This document shows, in pieces, positions 1-12,200 of a stretch of 64,000 nucleotides of DNA (the stretch's first letter is position 1; every line of letters starts with the position of its first letter). Made by a program: the position numbers and the translations under genes. Under the pieces are notes generated by a model, which saw nothing but the letters and a program-made list of their open reading frames with translations, did no database searches and had not been told where the DNA came from. The stretch is from Boesenbergia rotunda (lineage: Eukaryota > Streptophyta > Magnoliopsida > Zingiberales > Zingiberaceae): contig JAGFNQ010001187.1 of NCBI GenBank assembly GCA_024364735.1, positions 316,198 through 380,197 on the forward strand, written 5' to 3'.

Positions 1-976
1 CGTCTATAATCAACCAATTATAGAACGATCATGAGTGGCACCTAGTAGTACATCATGATCCCCAATTAATCGAAAGATCAACGGTTGACCTCAGAAACTA
101 TTCTGAAACCTTTCAGCAACTCTAATGAATCGTGCCTCATTCCCTTCACCATCTTATACCCACTTGGTTCAGGACATGGACTGTGTGTCTCAGTCCCCAC
201 TAGGCTGACTACGTCACACCTAGCCCAAGTTACGTTCTCTCGTCCTTTGGATTTCTAATTACTCTCATGTATTTAAGAGACTCATACTCTAAACATGACA
301 TGCTTTGGCCAGAGGCTTTGAGTAACAATCCGACGATAGGCCTGGGTATACATCTCCTCGCAAGGAGTGGTGAATCCTTTGTAGGCTGTTCAAATATCTT
401 CGGGCACTTCGGCTTATACCCAATCATCCTGGGTTCACACCTCCTTGGAGATGCTTGCTTAAGATGTTAAAGTATAAGTCTCCATGACCAAGATGACTTG
501 AACACCGCAAGTCAAAGGAACATCGCACTTAAGCTGCGGTAAGAACTTCACTGACATGTCTATATGTAGACTACCATGTGAAGTTTTACAGCTAGTCACT
601 CCAATGAACTAGTTCCCTTAACTAGCATCCATGTTTATCTCCGGACATCCCAATGTCACTAGCCAGTGAGAATCAGCTGATTAGAGAATAACCCATGCTA
701 GTCTCAACAGAATTGATAGTGTCCGTGTTTATCAATTCATCGACTAGGGACAATTTCAATACTTCACAATTGCACATGTAGAGATAATCACTAGTTGTGA
801 ATTCATCACAAATTCTCTCATGCTGTGAATTGTATTGCGGACATTCAGTAAATGAGTTTAAGATCCCAATCAAATACACAAACATGTATACTCAAATAGT
901 GAATTATCATTTATTAAAATAAATATTTACAATCATAAGGCGATTGCCTTAGGACACTTCTCTCATATTACTAACA
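1..976 (-). mobile_element. Copia-type LTR, 5' end, cut by window edge
   Basis: Read on the minus strand, this stretch starts with TGTTAGTAATATGAG at 976 and continues into AT-rich LTR-like sequence that runs off the left window edge. The TG start and the overall style resemble long plant Ty1/copia LTRs. No internal coding region follows on the right, where an unrelated unassigned stretch (977-1176) begins. Short ORFs on both strands here have no recognisable domain. It could be a solo LTR or the 3' LTR of an element lying to the left. Confidence 0.5.
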
Positions 977-1176
977 CCTGGCGAAGGACTGCTGGGCAAA
1001 AGTCTAACCGGAGGAGCCGGTTGGCATCAGGTACATTCTCCCGAGGGGAGTAGGTGAGGACGCGTTCCCCGATGAGGGAACAGTAGGCGTCGGTTCGACC
1101 TAGGGCTCCATTTTGGAGGCCCAAAGTCAGAACCAAGACAGCTAAGGCTGTATAAACTAATATATTAATTGCTTTA

Positions 1177-2032
1177 TGTTGTTTTGGACTAACCCTGGAT
1201 GCGGGACCGAAGGAACGAGTGTCTGCAGCTCAGAGAGCCTCAAAGGAGTGAGGCAGAGTCTGAGTAGGGCGCCCGGAGTGTCCCGGGCGCCCCCAAGGTG
1301 AACACAAAACAAAGTAAACCAAGGTGAGCTTCGGTAGCTTATGGGCGGGGCGCCCCCGTGCTCCCGGGCGTCCCCCATGCTCCCGGGCGCCCCCGTGCTC
1401 CCGGGCGCCCCCAGGTGAAGCCAACAAAGCAAGCCAGTGAGAAGCCAAACGGATGAGAGTTGACTCGGTCAATCCGGGCGCCCCCAGCGTCCCGGGCGCC
1501 CCCAGTGTCCCGGGCACCCCCAGTCAAGATCTGATCCCGAGTTTGAAGGGATCAGAGCTGACCGAGAAGAACTCGGATCGGCTGACACGTGGGGGGCGCC
1601 CCCAGGTGCTATAAAAAGGGCCCTCGACCCCAAGGCTTCATCAATCAATCTTTCGAACGCATACACGCTCTTCTGCTCCCGCGCCCTGCTCCGAAAACCT
1701 TCCGACTCAAGACTCAAGCGCCGACGACGTCCCGCTGCTCCGAAAAGACAACCTACATAGGACGTCGGTAAAAGAAGAGTTTCTTTTAAAAAGTTTACTT
1801 TACCATACTTGTAAATTCAATCTTGTAAACTGATTTGCGAACTTATAGAATTGCCCGCAGAAAACGGTCAACGACCGTGGGCCTTGGAGTAGGAGTCGAC
1901 CTAGGCTCCGAACCAAGTAAAACTACCTGTGTTCGTGATTGTTTTGATTCCGCTGCGTACTTGCTCTATTATTTATCCGAAAAGCGTTTTCCGATATTCA
2001 CCCCCCCCTCTATCGGTTCTCTCGATCCAACA
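1177..2032 (+). mobile_element. Solo LTR with GC-rich internal repeats
   Basis: The stretch starts TGTTGTTTTGGAC and ends in a C-run followed by GATCCAACA, the usual end of many plant copia LTRs. A TATA box (CTATAAAAAGGG) lies near 1610. Upstream of it, at about 1265-1520, a short GC-rich unit built on CCCGGGCGCCCCC is repeated several times in imperfect form. No PBS or gag follows, so this is a solo LTR or a remnant. I found no clear target-site duplication. Confidence 0.6.
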
Positions 2033-2797
2033 AAAAGTACAAGTGGGATCTTTGCAAATGAAGAAGACCCGACAATAATAATCGAGGTCGAAGGAAGCTC
2101 TAGAAGGCAAGGCGTGAAAGATGAAGATGCATCCGAGGGATGCAAGGCTGATGGAGGAGCTAGAAGGCTAGGTCTAGGTTGGTTAGGCGAGGACGAGTGC
2201 TGAGAGATTGTACTCGGGAAGAGAAACCCTAGATTTAGGGTTTGGGCAGTCGACTGCTGCTGGGAGCAGTCAACTGGTGTTGGGCACAGAGAGATCAGTC
2301 GACTGATTTCCTGTGTAGTCGACTGGTGTCAGCTGGAATTCGAACGTTGGGATGTAACGTTCGAATTCAGGTGGACCAGTCGACTGGTGTTGGCACCAGT
2401 CGACTGGTAATGTTTGGATCAACAACGAGCCCTATTTAAGAAAGCTTGATTTGGCTGGGCAAAAGTTGACGAAATAAGCTTGGATAAAGCTTATTAGTAG
2501 TTTACCAAGCTCAGGCGTGTGTAAGTGGCGAGGTTTCTCCACCCACAAGGAACTACACGATCTAGCCGGAGGCTTTCCGGGGAGTCATCCACCGACGGAT
2601 CGGGATCGTCCACCTTACGGACAACTGTGGAGTAGGAACCTTATTTCCGAACCACGTAAATCGGTTTGTCTCTTCTAGTTGTTAGTTTTAGTTATTTGTT
2701 ATTCCACTTGCGCACTAATAATGTGTAAGAAGAGAACCGCGAAACAAGTGGGTGATCGGCTATTCACCCCCTCTAGCTATACGATCAAGTCCCAACA
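2033..2797 (+). mobile_element. 5'-truncated copia-type LTR (GTCGACTG-rich family)
   Basis: This is the 3' part of an LTR family that also occurs at 44618-46532 and, inverted, at 45271-46240. Shared marks are several copies of CAGTCGACTG or CAGTCGACTGG, a GGTTTCTCCACCCACAAGGA block near 2530, and the terminal stretch with CACCCCCTCTAGC ending in CCCAACA at 2797. The 5' part is missing at the junction with the preceding LTR. Confidence 0.65.
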
Positions 2798-2800
2798 GTA

Positions 2801-3694
2801 TGTTGGCGTAGATCTTCTAGCAACGGTCGGACGTAGTCTTGTCGAAGTGGGGCCACAACAAGAAGATAAGGAAGTAGCTGGATGAACGCGTGAACTTGAT
2901 GAAATGTAGAAGCAAGTTGTCGTCGAGTGTATAACAGCACTGCCCTTATATAGGGCGTCTGAAGCGCCTCAGTTCTCAATTGAGGTACCTCAGACAAAGC
3001 AAATCTCATCCGTGATCCGCAATCATCGTGCTCGCCGCTATCCACTCAAAAGCGTCTTGGATCCCTTTTGAGGCGCCTCCGTTCCCAACTTAGGTGCCTT
3101 GGATCCGAACTAAGGCGCCTCAGCTCATTGAAACTCTATCTTCAGCGTAGACTTCACAAAGCCGCTTTCATCCACCCGAGGAACCTCCAGTCCAAATTTA
3201 GACGTCTCGGTACTATTCTGAGAGAACTTTTATAGAAAAATCCCCTTCAAAATCAAGTTAGTCCAAAAATAAATATACCCTGCAAAATAAGGTTAGTAAT
3301 CACATAGCATGGACTGAATGTAATGAGTATTAAATAGACTCTGTCTTCCCAAGACCATGATCTAGTCAGAGGCCTCAACTTAGAAATCTGAAATGATTTT
3401 AAGTTGGACCATGCCTAAATTTCCAACTCGGGCTCGTCCTCACCGAAATTCGCTCCTCCAATAACTTATCTCACTTACCTTGTGCAGGTTTTACTCAGCT
3501 CTTTAACCAACCAGGACTTTTACCAAGTCTCTACCAACTTGGACTTTTGCCAGGACTCAACCACCCTGGACTTCGGCCAGTAGTCAACTCTTCGGACCCA
3601 ACTGGACTTTTGCCAAGACTCCACCACCTTAGACTTCTTGCCAGAACTCCACCACCCTAGACTTATGTCTGTCGATCTTGCACACTCGATAACA
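2801..3694 (-). mobile_element. LTR fragment, minus orientation
   Basis: The plus strand begins TGTTGGCGTAG and ends CTCGATAACA, so on the minus strand this reads TG..CA. A TATATAAGGGC promoter-like box is read on the minus strand at about 2943-2955. GGCGCCT-type words recur at 2960-3120 and 'ggacttttgcca'-type words at 3510-3660. No coding domain is present and no target-site duplication was found. The exact ends are an inference. Confidence 0.45.
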
Positions 3695-3852
3695 ATGTTA
3701 CATAATCACAAACCTAACTTTAACATATTTGTCATTCATCAAAACTTGAGTTTGACTATTAATGTAAACTACACTAATAATCTCTTTTTTTATGGAATGA
3801 TAACCTAGGTTAAAATTAGAAAATCAACATAATAAAGATCCATAGATAATCA

Positions 3853-3889
<37 letters not shown>

Positions 3890-4367
3890 TTCAATGTACT
3901 TTAAAATCAGAGTGGTTTAAAATATTTCGGATAAAAATCATGATTGACTTAAAATTTTGATAAGTTACGTAACCAAACCTTTTGATTTTTACCTTTAAAC
4001 AAAGTTCTTTTTTCCTTAATTTTTTATCTGTGGACAATATAAATTATTTCATATCGTTAAAATTTAATAACTTTTTAAAAATGTCTTAAACTTATATTAA
4101 TGTCATATATAATATGATTCAATTTAAATTGAAAAATAAAGAAATAAAATTTAAAAATAAAATAACATGTACTGAGTATTTTAAGAAAAATTAAGGAAAC
4201 CCCAAAAATGTTTTTCGAAAATGATCGCGACCGTCGATTTCACTAGTAGTTTCATCGTCGGCATCCACTTGCAAGGACAAGGGACATTTGAGGCTCGTCA
4301 GGTTGTTACCTTCTCTCGTGGTTAGACAGCGCCGAGGACTGCAGAGGCGGAGAGGCCGTAGGAGACG
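3695..4367. other. AT-rich spacer and presumed cupin promoter
   Basis: Mostly AT-rich DNA holding an (AAT)n microsatellite at about 3852-3888. The last 150 bases before the cupin start codon are more GC-rich and presumably hold the promoter and 5' UTR. No TATA box stands out. A minus-strand open frame over 4191-4445 is only the shadow of the first cupin exon. Confidence 0.5.
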
Positions 4368-7244
4368 ATGGCGACGGAGAAATTGGGAATCAAGATCGAG
4401 AAAAACCCGCACGAATCTAAGATCGCTGATCTCGGCGTCAGGCAATGGCCAAAGTAAATGAATCCTCTCTTTCGATCTCGATTTTTTTTCATCTTCCTCG
4501 TGTTTTCAACAGTATTTAGTTCAACCTAGAAAAACGTTTTTTTACAGATTCGTTGAATACGGTTTGATTAGTGTTAAGATGAATCTTGAAGATCGGGTAG
4601 TGCGATGAGATTTGTCTAACCTTTTAAGGATGAATAATTGAAATGGTGAACATCATTATGGATTTGAAAAAACAATGCTTGGACATAGATTTTTCCTACT
4701 TAGATGGAGAGGAGGGAAAGAAATCTCAGTGTTAAACTTCAATTAATTTATAATCAAGCTGTAGATTGATATGTTGGAATAGGGTTGATTCATGGTTCGT
4801 TGGAAAGGACATGGGAACGGGCATTCCGGCACCGGAACGCCGCCTGCCGTTCCAAAGTTCTTTGGCGTTATAACGGCCGGAACGGAACGGCTGAAACGGT
4901 TTAGGGTTAATCCAAGATAATTTCTCTTAATTAAATTCATTACTTAATTTCTGGGGCCACTTTGTTGAACTTTGGGAGTTATGAAATTGAGAATCACTTG
5001 ACCTTAGTTGGACATGGAAATGAGAATCCAATATTGATGTGGACGCAAGCATTTGATACACAATGGTATTGTGGAGGATTGAAATAAACAATGAGATCTC
5101 TTATGGTGTGACTTCAGTAGAATGGCAACATCAGAAATGGAAGTTCACTGACACTTCAGAGTAATAGAAAGTTAAGTTTATATTTCATATTGTTGGGGTT
5201 TCCTAGAATTGTGATCCTTCAATGACCCTTTGAAGCTCAATCAATGGCCTCAGTCGACCCAAGCTTCTAGAATTCTGAAGCCCGACTTAAGCATTTCAAA
5301 TGATATGAGAAATTTGAAATTATGGCATTCTTTTCACTTTTCACAATTGATCCGGTCGGATATGTCATCTGACCCGATAGGAAGCCCGGTCGGGTCGGGA
5401 CTTGGTCGGGCAACGATAGTCGGGTGCGATAGGTACCAACCTAGCCCAATGGATCAAAGTTCGAGGTCATGCAGATTTGGCTCGGTCGATGGTAGCCGGG
5501 CGGGTGTTCCCGGTCGGCAGATCCGGCCGGGAGGGTTCGGTCGAGCAGACGGAAAAGCATGTGCTTAACTCCCTTGAAAAAGAGGGTATCGAACGTCTAG
5601 TTGAATTCCGGGCGGATGGTTCCAGTCGGGCACGCCCGACCGGACGACTCAATCGCCCTTGCCAAATAAAATTACCCCCATTTTGAGTGTCACGACCCGT
5701 ATCCAACTGTTCGAGCGGACATACCCGACCGGCCGGTCGGACAGGCCGGCCGGCCGGACAGATTGGCTGGTAACAGGAATAATTAAAACCATTCAAGCCA
5801 CTTGCTTGTCCAAGAGCTGAATAACGACCGAGTGATCATTCCCGGTTGGCCGGCCAACCGTGTGGATCAATCACTGCGCCTACTAAGATCAGCCTAGGTG
5901 ACCCCACTGTCTCAGTAGTTTAATCATGCTCAGGCTTTTAAGATCCTCCATATCTTCTCATTATAAGGAAAAGACACCTGCCATAATCATATCCTGGCAG
6001 AGTATCAGACATTAATTGAGATGGAGGTGACAGCCTGGACAGACCTTCAGGCGGCTGTGCCAGACCCTCGGGAAGACTAAGGCTGCCAAAGGATCAGTAT
6101 GTCAGCATGCCAGTTTTTAATGAGACAAGACAACCTTGACAAGACAGGGGGTCTCCTCCTCCCCTATATAAGGCCCCTAAGGTGCTTCATAGAAGGTATT
6201 CCTGCTGCTGAAATTTTCCTCTCCACCTCTTGTGTCCCCATCTTGGGTCCGACTCCGACTCACCTCTGTTTTGATAACCTTTGATCCCGACCTCAACCCA
6301 CATGTCATTACAACTCGTCTGTCTGACTGGATCATCTTTGTCCGATCAAGTCATCTGAGCGAGAACCCTCTCCGCTTGTCGACAGGATCAACAATCACAA
6401 GTAAACAAGTTGAGTCTTAGATCTTAGGCAGACGTAGTGGCCTTATGCATGCTAAGGAAATGACTACTATTACTCTGTTTAGTTCATCAAACTCCTTTCA
6501 GTTTCAATCATGTAGTTTATTGTGTGCTTCTTAAGGACTTACTAGCCTTAGCAGTCATTTGAGGATCTGTAAGTGGTCGATGAGTCTGTGAATCAATTGT
6601 TCAAGATTTACGTAGAATACTCCTGATACCTCTTTTTCCTACAAGTACATATTGTCGACTACATCTATCAATTCTATATGTTTGAAGATTGCCATTTGTG
6701 ATTGTTTAAGATTATTTAGCTGAATTTTATTAGTTGCACCATAAAACTAGTAAAAGCAGAAGATACACTTTCCGGTGGAATAAAGAGGAAGGAAAGCGAC
6801 ACAATCTCATGGGTGTTTTGCATATGAAGAGTCGAAAAAACTAGAACTGGAAAATGAAGATATCGCGAGAAACAGTTGCTAGCCATAAGTAGCTTCTAAT
6901 GAAATATGTTCAGCTAGTGCTATAACTTTCTTGTTCGTCGATCAAATCTCCATTTTCATATTAATATTGAGTGGTTTTTGGCATTCGAAATTGTTATCAT
7001 TCGTAGTAATATATTTTTTTCATGTATAATATATAGATGGGGATGCCCTCCCAGTAAATTTCCATGGACATACACAGCTAAGGAGACTTGCTATATGCTA
7101 GAGGGAAAAGTAAAGGTGTACCCTGAAGGCCATGGAGATGAGTTTGTGGAGATTGAGGCAGGTGATTTGGTGGAGTTCCCCAAAGGCATGAAGTGCACTT
7201 GGGATGTCACAGCGGCCGTCGACAAGCATTATAACTTCGAATAG
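4368..7244 (+). CDS. Small cupin-fold protein (EutQ/DUF861-like), exons 1 and 2a
   Basis: Two exons, 4368-4453 and 7037-7244, join in phase and give a 97-aa protein. Exon 1 begins MATEKLGIKIEKNPHE and ends in QWPK; the donor is AA|GTAAAT and the acceptor ATATAG|ATGGGG. Exon 2 carries the whole cupin core: WGCPPSKFPWTY, then ETCYMLEGKVKVYP, then GDLVEFPKGMKCTWDV (the glycine-proline-tryptophan turn of cupin motif 2), ending DKHYNFE. Plants have a family of roughly 100-residue single-domain RmlC-like cupins with this layout; their substrate is unknown to me, so no function is claimed. The intron contains a solo LTR (5191-6393). A second, nearly identical terminal exon lies at 8569-8776. Confidence 0.85.
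5191..6393 (+). mobile_element. Solo LTR inside the cupin intron
   Basis: Begins TGTTGGGGTTTCC and ends GGATCAACA, with a TATA box (CTATATAAGGCC) near 6164 and GGTCGGGTCGGG-like GC-rich words at 5350-5640. No coding domains or PBS follow. The flanking bases do not give a clean 5-bp target duplication. The 3' half of this LTR is included in the downstream duplication, so it reappears at about 7294-7927. Confidence 0.55.
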
Positions 7245-8826
7245 TTACCGCCATCCATCAACCGAGTAGTCGATTGATGTCTAGTACTTTGCTTGGCTGG
7301 TAACAGGAATAATTGAACTCGTTCAAGCCACTTGCTTGTCCAAGAGCCGAATGACGGTCGAGTGATCGAGCCTTGCCGAATGATCATTCCCGGTTGGCCG
7401 GCCAACCGTGTGGATTAATCACTGTGCCTACTGAGATCAGCCTAGGTGACCCCACTGTCTTGATAGTTTAATCATGCTCAGGCTTTTAAGATCCTCTATA
7501 TCTTCTCATTATAAGGAAAAGACACCTGCCATAATCATATCCTGGCAGAGTATCAGACATTAATTGGGATGGAGGTGACAGCCTGGACAGACCTTCAGGC
7601 GGCTGTGCCAGACCCTCGGGAAGACTAAGGCTGCCAAAGGATCAGTATGTCAGGTCAGTTTTTAATGAAACAAGACAGCCTTGACAAGACAAGGGTCTCC
7701 TCCTCCACTATATAAGGCCCCTGAGGTGCTTCATAGAAGGTATTCCTGCTGCTGAAATTTTCCTCTTCACCTCTTGTATCCCCATCTTGGGTCCGACTCA
7801 CCTCTGTTTTGATAACCTTTGATCCCAACCCCGACCCACACGCCACTCGTCCGTCTGATCGGGTCATCTTTGTCTAATCAAGTCATCTGAGCGAGAACCC
7901 TCTCCGCTTGTCGACAGGATCAACAATCACAAGTAAACAAGTTGAGTCTTAGATCTTAGGCATACGTAGTGGACTTATGCATGCTAAGGAAATGACTATT
8001 ATTACTCTGTTTAGTTCATCAAACTCCTTTCAGTTTCAATCATGTAGTTTATTGTGTGCTTCTTAAGGACTTACTAGCCTTAGCAGACATTTGAGGATCT
8101 GCAAGTGGTCGATGAGTCTGTGAATCAATTGTTCAGGATTTACGTAGAATACTCCTGATACCTCTCTTTCCTACAAGTACATATTGTCGACTACATCTAT
8201 CAATTCTATATGTTTGAAGATTGCCATTTGTGATTGGTTAAGATTATTTAGCTGAATTTTATTAGTTGCACCATAAAACTAGTAAAAGCAGAAGATACAC
8301 TTTCCGGTGGAATAAAGAGGAAGGAAAGCGACACAATCTCATGGGTGTTTTGCATATGAAGAGTCGAAAAAACTAGAACTGGAAAATGAAGATATCACGA
8401 GAAACAGTTGCTAGCCATAAGTAGCTTCTAATGAAATATGTTCAGCTAGTGCTATAACTTTCTTATTTGTCGATCAAATTTCCATTTTCATATTAATATT
8501 TAGTGGTTTTTGTCATTCGAAATTGTTATCATTCGTAGTAATATATTTTTTTCTTGTATAATATATAGATGGGGATGCCCTCCCAGTAAATTTCCATGGA
8601 CATACACAGCTAAGGAGACTTGCTATCTGCTAGAGGGAAAAGTAAAGGTGTACCCTGAAGGCCATGGAGATGAGTTTGTGGAGATTGAGGCAAGTGATTT
8701 GGTGGAGTTCCCCAAAGGTATGAAGTGCACTTGGGATGTCACAGCGGCCGTCGACAAGCATTATAACTTCGAATAGTTACCGGCATCCATCAACCGAGTA
8801 GTCGATAAATGTCTGGTACTTTGCTT
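5762..8826 (+). repeat. Tandem duplication, about 1.53 kb unit, two copies
   Basis: Copy 1 covers about 5762-7293 and copy 2 about 7294-8826. Both begin TTGGCTGGTAACAGGAATAA and end just after the cupin exon at TACTTTGCTT. They match almost base for base over LTR part, intron and exon, with scattered substitutions and a few small indels, such as an 18-base stretch near 7365 present only in copy 2. The left border lies within the solo LTR. Confidence 0.9.
8569..8776 (+). CDS. Duplicated cupin terminal exon (exon 2b)
   Basis: This copy of exon 2 lies about 1.53 kb downstream of the first, has the same length, an intact acceptor (ATATAG|ATGGGG) and the same stop. It has no exon 1 of its own, so it can only be expressed by splicing from 4453 over exon 2a, or not at all. 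Two residues differ from 2a: CYLLEGK instead of CYMLEGK, and EASDLVEF instead of EAGDLVEF. The second change replaces the glycine that opens cupin motif 2. It may be an alternative last exon or a pseudo-exon. Confidence 0.7.
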
Positions 8827-9228
8827 GATGTTAAAGTCTTGGAGATGAATGAATCCTCAATGTTGTGCTTGTCAAACTATCATGGACTAGCTCAGATCTT
8901 GGTAAGGAATTTGTATAGCTCAGTGAAAGTTGCTGAGTCAGTTGAGGGTTCCATCTAAGTTGTTCCAGGATGATGAATGATTAACAAGAAGTCATAGTTT
9001 AAGTGGTTTGATCTGTTAGCCTTGTGCATGATCGAAGAAAGAACATAAAGAACCAGTGCCTGTGAAAGATGGGTTTTTCTTCAAATGTTCTATGGATGAT
9101 TTCTTAGTTCTAACTTTTTTTGTTACTTCAGGTTGAGATGAGAGCATTATTCTGTATACAAGGATAAAATTCGATCGAATGTAAATAGCGAGGATTATTT
9201 TTTACAATTTATGGCCATCAATGGGGCA
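8777..9228. other. Convergent spacer between cupin and CLPX
   Basis: The cupin gene runs rightward and CLPX leftward, so this stretch should hold both 3' UTRs. The bases after the cupin stop match those after exon 2a until about 8826 and are then unique. I see no further gene or repeat here. Confidence 0.5.
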
Positions 9229-12200
9229 TCACATGCTCATGGCTCCAGATTCAAGCTCAGATTCTCCTTCCAATTCACCCTCTAAAACCACAGTGGCAGA
9301 ATCAGTTCTTTTATTCAGAGAAAGATACCGTTCCAAAGCATCGTCTCCTCGCAAAATTTTGGCACCTGATCCTGATTTTTCTACAGAACCTACTGCTTCC
9401 TCGTCCACCACTACTGTGTCGATTCGTTCATCCCCCATTTTGACATCGGGAATCTGCGATCGTGGAATCGAGCGGGTTAAGTTAAAAGAACACACTGAAA
9501 TACTAGGACTCTTTTGGTACCTCAAACATGGCCTCAATGAGAATACTCTCCAAAAGAGCTCTTAAACCTCGCGCGCCGGTGTTCTTGGACATTGCTTTCT
9601 TCGCGATCAACCTAAGGGCATACTCCGTAAAGTGTAGCTTGACCTGTAACACTTGTGTGAGCTAGGCAGATGTCCTCGGAAAAAAAAAAATGAATGAGTT
9701 CATGCAAAACTTACATTGTTCATGCTAAACAATTTCTTGTACTGTCGACCGAGGGCATTTTTTGGTTCCATCAACACTTGAACAAGTTGGTCCTCACTCA
9801 GAGCTGACAAACTAACCAGTATCGGAAACCGTCCAACAAATTCGGGAATCAACCCATATGCTATGAGATCGCTGCTCTCAACCTACGCGAAAATTAGGGT
9901 TTGAAGAAATTAACCCCAAGTATTAACTTCACTAATAAAATGAGGTATTGGAAGAACTTTGAAATTGTGTAGAATATGCTTACTGATTCTAACAAGGAAG
10001 ATGTTACAGTAGCATTAGCGATCCCACCAGCTCGCATGCTTGCGCGTACTGGTGCTCCAAAACCTATAGACGAATCTTGTCGTCTATTTATATATATATA
10101 TATATATATACAAACTTATCACTAAAATTAAAATTAGCAAAATGAGAATACAAGAAATTTAAAACAAAGTACCTCTCAGAAATAGTCTTTTCCAAATCAA
10201 TAAAAGCACCACCACATATGAAAAGAATGTCCTTAGTATCTATCTGCACAAATAAACAGACAGCAAATTTACAAATGAGCTAACAAAAAATTATCTAATT
10301 TATCGAATTATAAATGATCCGATTGCAAAACAATAAATGATAGTGTCATATTCAAACCAAAGACTTTGATAAGAAACTAAATGTAGAAGACAAACATATT
10401 ATCCTTTTTTTAAAAAAAAAAAAAAGAAAGACAAGGGGTATGATATATTTATTAGCAATAATTACGAGTTAATAACCACTTCTCACCAAAACCTTTTTAC
10501 TTGTTTGTCTACTACATCCTAAACAATGTCCATAATCTATTTTCAAGGACAATATGAAATGTTTTAAAGTTAATAAAAGATATAATCAAAACAAAAATGT
10601 TATGTTATTTTTTATAATGAAGAGCACAAAGTAGATTTGAGAGGCAAACACAGAGAAAGTCTAAAAAACACAAGTTACAAAATGACAATAGGAATCCAAT
10701 GTAATAGTTTAACGATTGTGTATGACAACAAAATAATTAATTTAATTGTTCATAAGATATTATAATTAATAATTAATGGCATAATTTAGAAGGACGTCTT
10801 TCTGTTTATACATCATTGTCCTAAACTAAAGGATAGTAGGGAACACTAAGACTAGTTTATTATTGGTTTCAGGCTAACAAGAAGAACACACATAGGGAAT
10901 TTACCAAGAAAATCCGAATGGCATTGCAATAGATCAATAGTCTTGTGAACTCAAACAACTAAAGAACATGCAGAAAAGTTAATAGTTAGTAACCAGAAAG
11001 AAGATCAATCCTACACACCTGAATGTTGTCACCTCGGGGGTGCTTCCGAGCTCCTTTTTCTGGAACATTGACTACCTGAAAAAATAATTTCTGATGTCAA
11101 TGGACATAATCTTAAGTAAATTTAAATCAAAATCCCACAATATGGCATCCCAAATAATTTCTTCTTTTGAAATACAGATATACTAGGACTAGTCAGAATT
11201 ATAATAAAACAAATTCCCCTATTGGGAGGAAATAATTTCCGTCTAAAAAAGACAGGTTTCTTAGCAAACTTGAATATTCTAATTACGATTTTATTTCACA
11301 TGTGAACTAGGAGCATCAAATGATTAAACAAGACTTAGCAAAACAAGTGTCTCCTTGTGTCAAACACTTGGATGCACCAATTATAATGGCATGATAAAAG
11401 AAATAAGATAATGACTAGAGAATAAGGAAGGCTAAAATATAAAAGAACGCAATTTGTTGGAAAAAGGATGTGATAGCTTAGTTTTAATATAGAAAATTAA
11501 GTCGCAACTTGATCAAGCTAATGAAAGCCCTTTTTACTGTCACCTACCATAACCATGATAGGATTAAAATAACTTGTAAACAACCTAAAGTTTGTAAATT
11601 CGCTGGTAACAAGATAATAAACACAAAGAACAGAATGCCTTACAGTTCCTTCTAGCATTTTCAATAGAGCCTGTTGGACACCTTCTCCAGATACATCTCT
11701 GCTAATGTTTAAGCTCTCAGCCTGCATATAATAAATACCGATATGGCTGATAAGATCTAAATGCAGTTATAGTTCAGCAAATTGGTTACAGAAACCTAAC
11801 CTTCTTAGTGATTTTATCAACTTCATCGATGTAAACTATTCCTTGTTGAGCTGCATGTACATTGAACTCAGCAACCTGAAAATTACAATCAAGAAACATG
11901 AAAACCTTAACAAGAAACTCAGTTTTCTGTGTGAGAGTGCTGCTAGCAATCATGCAAATCTCAGTTCAGTTTACCTTCTCGTGATCAGTAATCATGGAAA
12001 AAAAGAGATCTCAATATCATACATCAAAGAGGGAACGAGCCATACCAGAGTTTACTTAATATACATATTTTTTTTTAAAGAATTCCTTACATCAAATATT
12101 ACAAGATATAAGCCCTATTTATATACAAAGTTAGGGTCTATTCTAAGGAATAATTAGAACTATATTCTAGGAGATAAATCATGATTCTATTCTAAGGACT

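Noticed and set aside
1835..2203. 122-aa plus-strand open frame
   Set aside because: It crosses the junction of two LTR remnants and has no domain; it is not a gene.
5467..5796. 109-aa minus-strand open frame, GC-rich
   Set aside because: Repeated GGTCGG/CCGACC words of an LTR give a low-complexity frame without a family match.
9462..9520. Possible early CLPX stop (reading on after exon 12 gives VPKES and a stop)
   Set aside because: A GAG|GTACCA donor and a GATCGCAG acceptor define a short intron; splicing restores the conserved IPDVK..VVDEEAVGS C-terminus.
9221..9565. Plus-strand 114-aa open frame
   Set aside because: It is the reverse strand of the last CLPX exons.
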